From Stomoxys calcitrans (taxonomy: Eukaryota; Arthropoda; Insecta; Diptera; Muscidae), in NCBI RefSeq assembly GCF_963082655.1, contig NC_081555.1, forward strand, positions 180,894,151-180,958,150: a DNA stretch of 64,000 nucleotides, written 5' to 3'. The notes beneath the pieces are model-generated. The model had not been told where the DNA came from and searched no databases. It worked only from the letters and a program-made list of their open reading frames with translations. The translations under genes and the position numbers were made by a program. Below, piece after piece: positions 1 through 9,711 of this stretch (within the stretch, counting starts at the first letter, position 1; each line of letters begins with the position of its first letter).

Positions 1-394
1 TAATGACAGCTCTCATCTCGAAGTTGTTGTTGCTGGCTGGGTCTTGTGGCTCACTCTCGATGCTGTTTGTGATAGTTGTTGGTAGAGTCTTATGTTTGAA
101 ATGAAAAGTGATGGTCGTCAAATAGAGCAAAGTAACCCACAAGAACCAAGTGGTTTTAAAATATTTGTCTTTGTGTATGTGTGTGAGTTTGAGTTTTTGT
201 ATACATATACCAAATGCATTTCGAAATAGTCACTACGAAATCGAAAGCAATATTCGTACACTGGCCAACATATAAATCAGACACCTTGGAGAGTAATGGC
301 AGAAATGTAAGAAATACATAATTCTTGCCAACTTGTAAATCACTTGTGACACAGTTACTGTTTGAGAGACTTTTAACAATTAATTCAGTATAGG

Positions 395-1155
395 CCAATA
401 AAAGCCACAGTTATTATCTGATTTTGCTGAAATTTGGGACAGTGTGTTGTCTTAGGCCCTTCAACATCCTTTGTTAATTTGGCTCAGATCGGTTCAGATT
501 TGGATATAGCTGCCATATAGACCGATCCTCCGATTTAGGGTCTTAGGCCCATAAAAGGCGCATTTATTGTCCGATGTCGCCGAAATTTAGGACTGTGAGT
601 TAAGTTAAGCCACTTGACATACTTCTGCATTATCGCACAGATCGGTCCAGATTTGGATATAGCTGCCATTTGGACCGATCTCTCGGTTTTAGGTTTTGGG
701 GCCAAAAAAACGCATTTATTGTCCGATGTTGCCGAAATTTGGGACAAAGAATTAAGTTAAGCCCCTCCACATATTTCTACAATTTGGTCTAGATATGCAT
801 ATAGCTGCCATACAGACCAATATCTCGATTTAAAGTCTTGGCCCAATAAAAGGCGCATTTTTAATCCGATTGACACACTGACTTATGTTATGCTTTTCGA
901 CATCCGTGTCGTATATAGTTTAGATCGGCTTATTTTTAGATATAACTACTAAAAGTACCAATATTTTATTATATTCAATTGAACAATGACTTTTACTTAT
1001 TAGTATTTGGTCCAAATCGGAACATATGTTGATATAACTGCTATGGGGCGTAAGGTGTCAGTTTTGCACCGGATTTTGACAAAAGGTGGTTTACATATAT
1101 ACCCGAGGTGGTGGGTATCCAAAGTTCGGCCGAACTTAACGTCTTTTTTCTTGTT
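395..1155 (+). mobile_element. Mini-me/DINE-1-like element, type A, 5'-truncated
   Basis: Contains units built on 'ggatatagctgccatatag' and 'gggtcttaggcccataaaag', 153 bp apart where intact (509 and 662). It ends with the shared 3' tail 'ttcggccgaacttaacg' followed by 'cttgttt'. The head with (TA)n/(GTCY)n is missing. No coding capacity. Confidence 0.6.
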
Positions 1156-1189
1156 TGCACTAATCGACACTAGCCTTTTTTGAGGGATT

Positions 1190-1443
1190 GTCAAATTATG
1201 CATTGTGTTGAGATCGGACTATATTAAGATATAGCTGCCAAGGGTCTGAAGGCCATAGAGTAGGTTAAGACTTCCCAACATCCGACCTAAATATGGTTCT
1301 GATCGGACTATATTTAGATATAGCTGCCGTATAGACCGATCTGCCGATAAAGGGTCTGAAGCCCATAAAAGCTTTATTTCTTAACCGATTTCGCAAAAAA
1401 AAGTGAATTATTTTTAGCCTCCTCACACCCGACCTAAATACGG
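1190..1443 (+). repeat. Diverged type-A repeat units
   Basis: Two degenerate copies of the unit (agatatagctgcc near 1229 and 1317) with 'gggtctgaagcccataaaag'. It abuts a truncated mariner MITE. Confidence 0.5.
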
Positions 1444-1567
1444 TCTAAAAGTAACAGCTGATAACTGACAAAAGAAAGAATGCAATTACAAAGTCACAAG
1501 CTGAGAAAAAATTTGTCAACGCCGACTATATGAAAAATCCGCAATTACTTTTTGGACAACCCAATAC
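1444..1567 (+). mobile_element. Mariner-type MITE, 5'-truncated
   Basis: Has the internal 'agtaacagctgataactgac' and the right end 'aattactttttggacaaccc'. The left inverted repeat is absent. Same family as the copies at 3581, 14288, 33043 and 58834. Confidence 0.65.
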
Positions 1568-1700
1568 CTCACAAATGTCGCCAGCATTAGGAGGGACCGC
1601 TGAAAATATTATCTGGTGTTCTCGCCACGATTCGATCCCAGGCGTTCAGCGTCATAGGCGGACATGGTAATCTCTGCGCTAACTCAATCCAATTGAAGTT
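1568..1700 (-). mobile_element. tRNA-derived SINE fragment
   Basis: Minus-strand 'agcgcagagattaccatgtc' (A-box-like) and 'gggatcgaatcgtggcgaga' (B-box-like) mark a fragment of the SINE seen in full at 17622 and 32633. Confidence 0.55.
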
Positions 1701-2131
1701 GCCCGCTTACTAGATCTTAGCACATTATTCAAATATACACACAAAAACACAATATAGGTACATATTATTCGTCCACCCGCAAAGGTCACCCCGCGAATCT
1801 CAACCTACTACTAATTCTACAACACATTTTTACAACTTATTCACCACCATACATACACTTCCCGTATCAGTAGCCCATCACACTTTCATATTCTAACCCA
1901 CTCACCTATTGCCTCGACACTAATCACAATCACCCAACAAATTTGATCGCTCTATGAGTAATTTAGACAAAATTGACTCTATATAACAGAATCAAACTAT
2001 AAAAACAGCTCTTCCTTTAAAATTTAATTTGCTCCTACGAAACAAAAGCTGAAGTTCGGTTTAAATGAAAGCCAAGTGAATGAAAATTTTATTAAATGGG
2101 AGTAAAATTGACCATGATTTGGCGCTTAAGA

Positions 2132-3267
2132 TGTTTATACCCACCACCGAAGGATGGGGGTATATTCATTTTGTCATCCCGTTTGCAACACATCGAAATA
2201 TCCATTTCCTGATCAGCGTAAAAATCTAAGACGATCTAGCCATGTCCGTCCGTCTATATGTTAAAATCACACTGCAGTCTTTAAAAATAGAGATCTTTCG
2301 ATTTAAGGTCTTGGGCTCATAAAAGGCGCATTTATTGTCCTATTTTGCCAATATTTGGGACAGTGAGTTGTATTAGGCCAGTCGATATCCTTCTTCAATT
2401 TGGCCCAGATCGGGCCAGATTGGAATATAGCTGCCGTATAGACCGATCTCTCGATTTAAGGTTTTGGGCCCATAAAAAGGGGGATTTATTACCCGATGTC
2501 GCCGAAATTTGGGACAGTGAGTTATGTTGGGTCCCTCGACATCTTCCTGGAATATGGGACAGATCGGTTCAGATTTGGATATGCCTGCCACATACACTGA
2601 TTTCTCGATTTAATGTCTTGGGCCCATAAAAGGCGCATTTATTGTCCAATTTCACCGAAATTTGGAATAGTGGGTTTTGTTAGGCCCTTCGAAATCCTTC
2701 TTCAATTTGGCCCAAAATCTCGATTTAAGGTCTTGGGCCCATAAAAGGCGCATTTATTATCTTATTTTGCCAAAATTTGGGACAGTGAGTTATGTTAGGC
2801 CCCTCGATATCTTCCAGGATAATTCCACACAGATCGGTCTTAATTTGGATATAGCTGCCATATAGAACGATCTCTCGATATAAGGTTTTTGTCCCATAAA
2901 AAATGCCGAAATTTGGGAGTGAGTGAGTTGTGTTAGGCCCTTCGACACCCCTCTTCAATTTGGAGCAAATCGGTTCAGATTTGGATAACGCTGCCATATA
3001 GACCAATTTCTCGATTTAAAGTCTTGGCACATTTAAAGACCAATATTTTGTTGTACAAAATTGAACAATGACTTGTACTTATTAGACCTCTCCATATCCG
3101 TGTCGAATATGGTCCAAATCGGACCATATATCGAAAAGGCTGCTATGGGGGCATAAATTATGCATTTTTCTCCGGATTATGGCAAAAGGTGGTTTACATA
3201 TACACCCGGAGGTGGTTGGTATCCAAAGTTCGGTCCGGCCGAACTTAACGTCATTTTAATTGTTTTT
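2132..3267 (+). mobile_element. Mini-me/DINE-1-like element, type A
   Basis: Begins 'tttatacccaccaccgaagg' and has the 'catgtccgtccgtctatatg' GTCY segment. It carries several ~153-bp internal units and ends 'ggccgaacttaacg'. Units here are more diverged than in the copy at 36958. Open frames across it are by-products of the repeat. Confidence 0.65.
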
Positions 3268-3580
3268 ATCCCGTTTGGTATATGCAATTCCTTATTTTAG
3301 GTATATGCGAGTGTAAAAAAATCAAGTTGAAATTTTCAAGAATTTGGGATATAAGAACTCAAGTTCAGCATGTTTTGAACATAATAATAAGGAAAATTCC
3401 TATGCGTTTTAATAAAAACTTCATACTACTTTGTCGTGTGAAATCCCTAAATTTGTTTTCTATTTCTAAAAAGTTATTCTGTTTTTCGTGTTTTATAAAA
3501 ATTAATTTCAACGTATCAGGTATAAGGAGAATATATAATAGTAAATTTTTATTTACATTTACAGGTAGTAAATAGAACTA

Positions 3581-3746
3581 TTGGGTTGCCCAAAAAGTAA
3601 TTGCGGATTTTTTAAAAGAAATGTAAATGAAAGTAACAGCTGATAACTGACAGAAGAAAGAATGCAATTACAGAGTCACAAGCTGTGAAAAAATTTGTCA
3701 ACGCCGACTATATGAAAAATCCGCAATTACTTTTTGGGCAACCCAA
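3581..3746 (+). mobile_element. Mariner-type MITE (166 bp)
   Basis: Ends are inverted repeats 'ttgggttgcccaaaaagtaa' and its complement, flanked by TA on both sides as expected for Tc1/mariner insertion. Shortest of the full copies in the window. No coding capacity. Confidence 0.85.
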
Positions 3747-3749
3747 TAG

Positions 3750-4556
3750 TTCCCACGGATACTTAAACTGGTTCAAAAGTATTATTAATTAAAAGAATTA
3801 TTATATTATTTTCAAATTTGTAATTGTTTTACCTGTACAATTTTTATTTAACCAAAAAAGTGAACTTTGAATAATGATTATTAATTTTTTAACTTACAGT
3901 CAAACTAAAAACACACTTGCACTTCACTTTTCATTCGCATTTATAAATAAATTATCTAAAACATTTATTTATTCTTAAAATGAGTTATTATCCGTATCAT
4001 TTGACTCGTTTTTACCATTCTCCTAGATAATTTGGATATATATTTGCGGCAAAAAGCCATGTTTACTTGTAGTTTTCACTTGCCCCCTAGAATTTCTAAA
4101 ATGAAAACAAATAAAAATAAAAACAATTAGTTCAAGTAGCTATAAAATAATTTAAATAGAACATGCCTCAAATTGATACTTATCTGCTGCGAATAGCCAT
4201 GGTTGCTCGTGGTTGTAATTATATTAAATAGAGTTTAATTTGCCACACAGAATGTCTAAAACTAAAACCAAAATATAACAATTTATTAAAAATAAAAAAA
4301 TAAAAGCAATTTATATATAATTTTCCTTAAATAACGCTTTCAGCTTTTAGCTGTATTCGATGCATCAGTAAATTAAAAAATTATGGTTGTTTCTTGATCA
4401 ATATCGTTGTGAAAAATTATGCTCACCTAATCTGCAAATTTAGTGAGAAAATGCAAAGATTTTTTTTTAGTAAAATTATTACATTTCGTTTCTATTAATT
4501 TAACTTTAAAAGTCAAAGCAGGCTGATTTTTGTTTGTTTGTTTTCAGTTTCACATA
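3750..4556. other. AT-rich spacer, nothing recognised
   Basis: Strongly AT-rich DNA. Two loosely similar stretches ('...gccatgtttacttgtagttt' near 4058 and 'gccatggttgctcgtggttg' near 4196) hint at an old duplication. No gene seen. Confidence 0.5.
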
Positions 4557-5165
4557 AAGGGTGATTTTTTTGAGGTTAGGATTTTCATGCATTAGTATTT
4601 GACAGATCACGTGGGATTTCAGACATGGTGTCAAAGAGAAAGATGCTCAGTATGCTTTGACATTTCATCATGAATAGACTTACTAACGAGCAACGCTTGC
4701 AAATCATTGAATTTTATTACCAAAATCAGTGTTCGGTTCGAAATGTGTTCAAATTTTGACAAATTTTGTTCAGCGATGAGGCTCATTTCTGGTTGAATGG
4801 CTACGTAAATAAGCAAAATTGCCGCATTTGGAGTGAAGAGCAACCAGAAGCCGTTCAAGAACTGCCCATGCATCCCGAAAAATGCACTGTTTGGTGTGGT
4901 TTGTACCCTGGTGGAATCATTGGACCGTATTTTTTCAAAGATGCTGTTGGACGCAACGTTACGGTGAATGAACACATTTCGAACCGAACACTGATTTTGG
5001 TAATAAAATTCAATGATTTGCAAGCGTTGCTCGTTAGTAAGTCTATTCATGATGAAATGTCAAAGCATACTGAGCATCTTTCTCTTTGACACCATGTCTG
5101 AAATCCCACGTGATCTGTCAAATACTAATGCATGAAAATCCTAACCTCAAAAAAATCACCCTTTA
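4557..5165 (+). mobile_element. Fold-back IS630/Tc1-type element, internally deleted
   Basis: Both ends carry about 195 bp of the same sequence in opposite orientation (4557-4752 and 4970-5165), each including the transposase start MNRLTNEQRLQIIEFYYQ. The unique middle (4763-4970, plus strand) encodes FSDEAHFWLNGYVNKQNCR then EKCTVWCGLYPGGIIGPYFF, the DDE-core block of IS630/Tc1 transposases. The helix-turn-helix to core region is deleted and the right end has been replaced by an inverted copy of the left. Non-autonomous. Confidence 0.85.
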
Positions 5166-5364
5166 TAACAAGATTTTATATCTTATAATTATAGTATGTG
5201 ACTTTTGCTGGAATAATAAGATTGTTACAATAGTTGATTTAATAAATAAAATTGTGTTGATAAAAATCGCCTTAAACAAAAAAAAAAAATATAGCTAGGA
5301 TAATTGAACTAGTAACCAAATTAATAAATAAGTTTCCTGTCATAAGTGGATAATCTTCAACATA

Positions 5365-5690
5365 AATACAAGGTTACAAAATTATGAGAAATATTCATAT
5401 AAAGCTTTGTTAAGAGCATTTGTGTTGCCAATAAATTGAATATGAGGAGACAGAGAGTTCCAAAGTCGCATATCATTGTGGAAAAATTGCCATTCAGATA
5501 TCAGGAGACGATACCGAATGGGTACTAATACAATTCTTCTGCTAGATCTACCAATTTTAAGTTTAGCCTAAAGATTTTCAGAGATTCTGTTGAACACTAA
5601 CTTATGTATCAATAAAAGTGTTCTTTCAAAAAGTAAATCGCCGAATGCAATGCCATGCAACCTTTTTGTTAAAGTTGAAACTCTTCTATC
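5365..5690 (-). mobile_element. LINE C-terminal fragment
   Basis: Minus-strand translation gives SEWQFFHNDMRLWNSLSPHI plus QFIGNTNALNKALYEYF. This is the 'RLWN-LP' C-terminal signature of jockey/CR1-type reverse transcriptase proteins. Stops upstream show it is dead. 5166-5364 is AT-rich filler. Confidence 0.5.
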
Positions 5691-5949
5691 TTAATCGCTT
5701 TAGACCTACATAAGTTTCGTAAATAAAAATTCCCTGTTATTTCCCAACGTTTCGCCACTTTTTGTTGACATCTTCAGAGGATACGTCTGTTTAATTAAAA
5801 CATTACATGAATTAAAAATGTTCATGAAAATATAATTAACTCGCAATAAATTAGGTTATATTCACATACATTTTTTTCGTCAAAAGCACATTCATTAACA
5901 ACACGGCATTAATTATATTAGAGACAACTTAAATTTTAATATCACAGAT

Positions 5950-6480
5950 CTTTATATTGCAACACGGTAACTTATACTAATATTTTTTGTGTCCTCTTTC
6001 AAGTTCATAGTCCTATTTACTTTTTGTTGTATTTCTAAGCTTTCTAAAGTGTATCTCCTTCTCCCTTTGTTTTCTTTATCTAATATTTTGACATTTCCTA
6101 AGTCTGCCCTATGTCCATTTTTCAATGTCAGCTCGGTTTTCTCCGATCCTTGTTTGCAGGGTTGGTTTTGTTGTTCCTACATGTACTAAGTCACAGCTTT
6201 GTTCGTCAGTTTTTTTACATTCTATTTCATAAACAACATTGCTTTGTTGTTTTTTTGTCGATTGGAGTTTTGACGTTGGAGAATATGTTGTTGTTTGTTT
6301 GATTCGCTCTGTATGCATATTTTATGTTGTTTGTTTTGTTCATTAAAGTTCATAAGCTTTTGTTATCTGTTAATCCAGGGATGTATTTGATACAACAAAA
6401 TCGTTTTGTTTCTTCATTCGCAGTAGGGTTGCCATAAGTGCTGTTTAGTTTGCGTTTAATTTCGTCGTTTGTTTTTAATA
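5950..6480 (-). mobile_element. Penelope-like element relic (GIY-YIG end)
   Basis: Minus-strand frame 6109-6318 reads NVVYEIECKKTDEQSCDL then VHVGTTKPTLQTRIGENRAD. This matches the GIY-YIG type endonuclease that closes Penelope-like proteins. Just upstream, YIPGLTD-like residues fit the RT-endonuclease linker. The frame breaks after 6109. Confidence 0.55.
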
Positions 6481-7090
6481 TTTTGGTTGTCGCTTTGAAA
6501 TAGTCTTGATGGAATTGTTCGTCACTGATGCGGAGTACTCCGGTGATAAAACATTTAGCGGTGATTTTTGTCCATACTCCATTCCGGAAGTCGATTCCAC
6601 ATATGAATGGTTCGGGCGAAAAATGAATTTTCTCGGTAATGCGTGGTTCGATCTACTTGCCAATCAATCACAAACGGGTGTGAGTTCCTGGCAAGTCTTG
6701 TATTCCTAGTGAACATCCTAACGTCAGGGATAAGAACACGAATGAATATCCCTGGAACACACGCCATGAAAATAACGAAAGAGCAATACAACGCTACCCA
6801 CATTCCGACGATGTTCAAGAGAAGCAATAGAGTTTAGTTACAATCCCATTGCAGCCGGTTGTACGTACCGGATTGACCCGATGAATTCCTTCATCGGCAG
6901 GGGCTGCCGCCTCAGTGTACCACATACTACTACTATAACCATTATACCCTACTGTCCCCAATCAACACCATCGCTCTCCGCTGAACCCGGTCAAGTAGCT
7001 CCAAAAATGATTTTGGAGCTCCTGCCCATATATGAGAGTTATATTCCATCCTCGACCTGATGTAGATAGTATAGATATTGAGAAGATCAG
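6480..7090 (-). mobile_element. LINE reverse transcriptase C-terminal part, interrupted
   Basis: The first part (6960-7085) reads MEYNSHIWAGAPKSFLELLD RVQRR. The second part (6555-6835) reads NSIASLEHRRNVG-like residues, then HPFVIDWQVDRTTHYRENSF and MWNRLPE. Together they form the C-terminus of a jockey-like polymerase. A ~110-bp repeat (6838-6948) separates the two parts and breaks the frame. Confidence 0.65.
6838..6948 (+). mobile_element. Short dispersed repeat Y inserted in a LINE
   Basis: Reads 'cattgcagccggttgtacgt ... atcgggtc'-type sequence in reverse, then 'gccgcctcagtgtaccacat' and a (CTA/CAA)n-like tail. Copies also occur at 12085-12235 (minus) and 21430-21500 (plus). Its position inside a LINE frame shows it moves on its own. 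Confidence 0.55.
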
Positions 7091-7339
7091 AAGATCTTGC
7101 ACCGCTTAAGAAAGCCCAAACACTTGAATGCTACTTCCGACACTTCGAATACATGTAGTGACCAACGGACATAACATTGTTTCTTCATGCCCAGAACATC
7201 AAGGGCATCTCACTGTTCAATATTTACATCGACGATTGAAGTGGGTCAGTGAATCGCTTGTGGGACAAGAAACAGCACTGCCCAACAATTTTGTAAGTTT
7301 TAGGAGAGCATTGACGTGAATATTTTTGGTTTTTTAGTT

Positions 7340-8190
7340 TTTAATTGGTAGTGCAGATGTGAATAGATATGGCATACTAATCACAAGAGAACACATGCTA
7401 CTCGCCTATGCCGACGACATCGTTATCATAGGTCGGTCAACGGAAGTAGTAACTGCAGCCTTTGAAAGAATCGAAAGAGAGTCAGTGAAAATTGATTTGG
7501 CAGTATATGGAGTTAAGACGAAATGGTTGGTTTCAACTCCCAAAAAGCCTTGCACAACCGAGCAGATAAAGAAAATGGAGAAAGTTGGAAACCACAACTT
7601 TGAGATAGTCAGTAACTTTATCTACCTCGACACCGCCATAACCGAAACGAATGACACCAGTTTGGAGATAAAGCGAAGAATAATACTGGCAAACAGATGC
7701 TACTTTGGACTAAATAAGACAGACGAAGCTTATACTATACAAGACACTGATACTACCCGTGCTGTTATATGGTTCTGAAGCATGGGTACTTGTTAAAGCA
7801 GATGAGCAGAGCAGTGCTTGAAGTATTTGAGAAAAAGATTCTGTGTAAAATATATGGACCCGTTTGCGTTAATGGAGAATATTGGCAACGTAGGAACCAC
7901 GAGCTGTGTGAGCTATATGACAATGATTGCATAGTTACACGCATCAAGATACAACGGCTGCGTTGGCTAGGTCATGTTGTCAGAACGGATGAAGAAGCTC
8001 CAGCAAAGAAGTCTTTTGAAGGCAAACACCGTGGTACACGCAAACCGGTAAGACCAAAAGCCCGATGGAAAGATCAAGTGGTAGGAGACACCTCAAAACT
8101 TGGTGTCAGAGATTTTAGAATTAGCGCAGAAGATCGAGGCGCTTGGAACGCTATTCTACGTTAGGCTAGTGGAACAAATATTCTGTCAGT
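7340..8190 (+). mobile_element. Non-LTR retrotransposon RT, 3' half (plus copy)
   Basis: Frame 7359-7778 holds the catalytic box LLAYADDIVIIGR and IERESVKIDLAV. It continues, frame-shifted, in 7769-8164 with RLRWLGHVVRTDEEAPAKKS and RPKARWKDQVVGD. This is a 5'-truncated non-LTR element; the clade is not settled. The same family lies inverted at 10377-11575. Confidence 0.75.
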
Positions 8191-8199
8191 AATTGGTGG

Positions 8200-9612
8200 T
8201 ACTTTTTATTTTTGTATTTATTAATTGGCTTACCGTTTGTTGATTTGCTTCCATTTGCTTAAACTTAAACAACCTGTCTTGTTTTAAACAGTTTATTAAA
8301 AACAGAATATAAGTAAAAAAAACATCTAAGCAATAGTGCATATCTAGATTTAATATTTCAATTAATTGAGTACAATCATCACATTGTTTTAAAAATATAT
8401 ATATATAGGTATATGTATATGAAGGGTTTATAGTACTCGTTTCATTATTCGCATTGAATTTACACAATTTAAAACAGAACTAAAACCTCTGAATCATTTT
8501 TCCATCTTTCGCTTCAAATATTTATATATATATATGTAAGAAATTTCTATGTGAATTTTTCATAGATGTGTATGTATGATTTAGAACCTTTACATTTTTA
8601 GCATTCTTTAGAAAACAAAATTTTCCCTATTCGTGTATGTCTAAAAGGAAAGCCTATTTTAGAAAAAGCGAGATTTGAAAAAACAAACACAATTATTTAG
8701 AATAATGCCAAGAGCCAATTGAAAACTTGTTTCCAAAATGGATCGATTTTGTGGGAAGCAGGGCAAGGGGAGTGGGATTATTTAAGCTGTAACTCAATAC
8801 TGATGGTTGCTATGAACTCATATCTCGCTCCCTTGTCCTAGGTGTGTTGCTAATTAACTACCATAATAAAATGTATCAAAAAAAAAAAAAACAAAAAATC
8901 ATGAAGCAGTCTCGAAGATCATTATTAAATATTAGATATACATACAATACATAGCTCATTAACTACATGAACTCAATGAAGAAATGACACCAGGAAATCT
9001 CATGTGTGGAATATAAGTATGTAACTACATCTACATAAGTGGAAGATTAGCATTTAGCACGCCAATTGACAATTGCCAATGAATATCTCTCTATCTGCCT
9101 ATCAACTGACTAATTAAAAATTTACATTACATTTTGCACATTGCGACAACAAGGAATTTCCATACATAGGCAACACAAACAACTGGACAGTTCAATTCTT
9201 CCATAGTGATTATTATACGAATTGCTCTACAAAGGTAAGCTCGCATAGTAGTGCATTAAATAAAATTATGCCTGAATTAAAAAATTTATAGAACAAAATG
9301 TCTGTGTGCCTCCTTCTTCTGGGTACTGGTTATTGCTTTCAGATAGATGATTCATTGTTTGCTTGTTCAGTTGGCATATCTATGTACGTATGTGGAATAA
9401 TTCTAATACAACGAAGAACACAAGATTATGAACCAAAAATATTTGTTTAAAAAAAAAAAGGGTAAACAACAAAGGTGGTAAACAAAATCAAAAACACATA
9501 TTGCATGAGTTACGCGTAATTTACATTTTAAAATACACTATATAAAATCCCTAATACATATGTATGTAGATAGACACAATAGTTGTGTGTTGCACACTTT
9601 GAATTATTGATT
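8200..9612 (-). other. Pat1 3' flank, AT-rich
   Basis: No coding pattern. Contains (TA)n runs near 8395 and 8520 and poly(A) tracts at 8878 and 9450. Part of it must be the Pat1 3' UTR, but the end cannot be fixed. Confidence 0.4.
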
Positions 9613-9711
9613 TCAATTGCAAGCGGTTATATTGTGGGTGCACATATTGAAGAATTGTTGCTTAATATCCTCCAGGGAGCAATCTTCATTGATGGCAGGA
9701 TAAATATTTTT
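9613..9711 (-). CDS. Pat1: Pat1 last coding exon and stop
   Basis: 99 nt starting after TTTCACAG. It encodes KNIYPAINEDCSLEDIKQQF and a short Cys/Asn tail, and ends in TGA at 9613-9615. SLEDIKQQF aligns with the C-terminal STEEVVQSF of APPBP2. The 3' UTR must lie below 9613; no convincing AATAAA is seen in the first kilobase. Confidence 0.85.
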   Translation of the reverse strand, partial: KNIYPAINEDCSLEDIKQQFFNMCTHNITACN

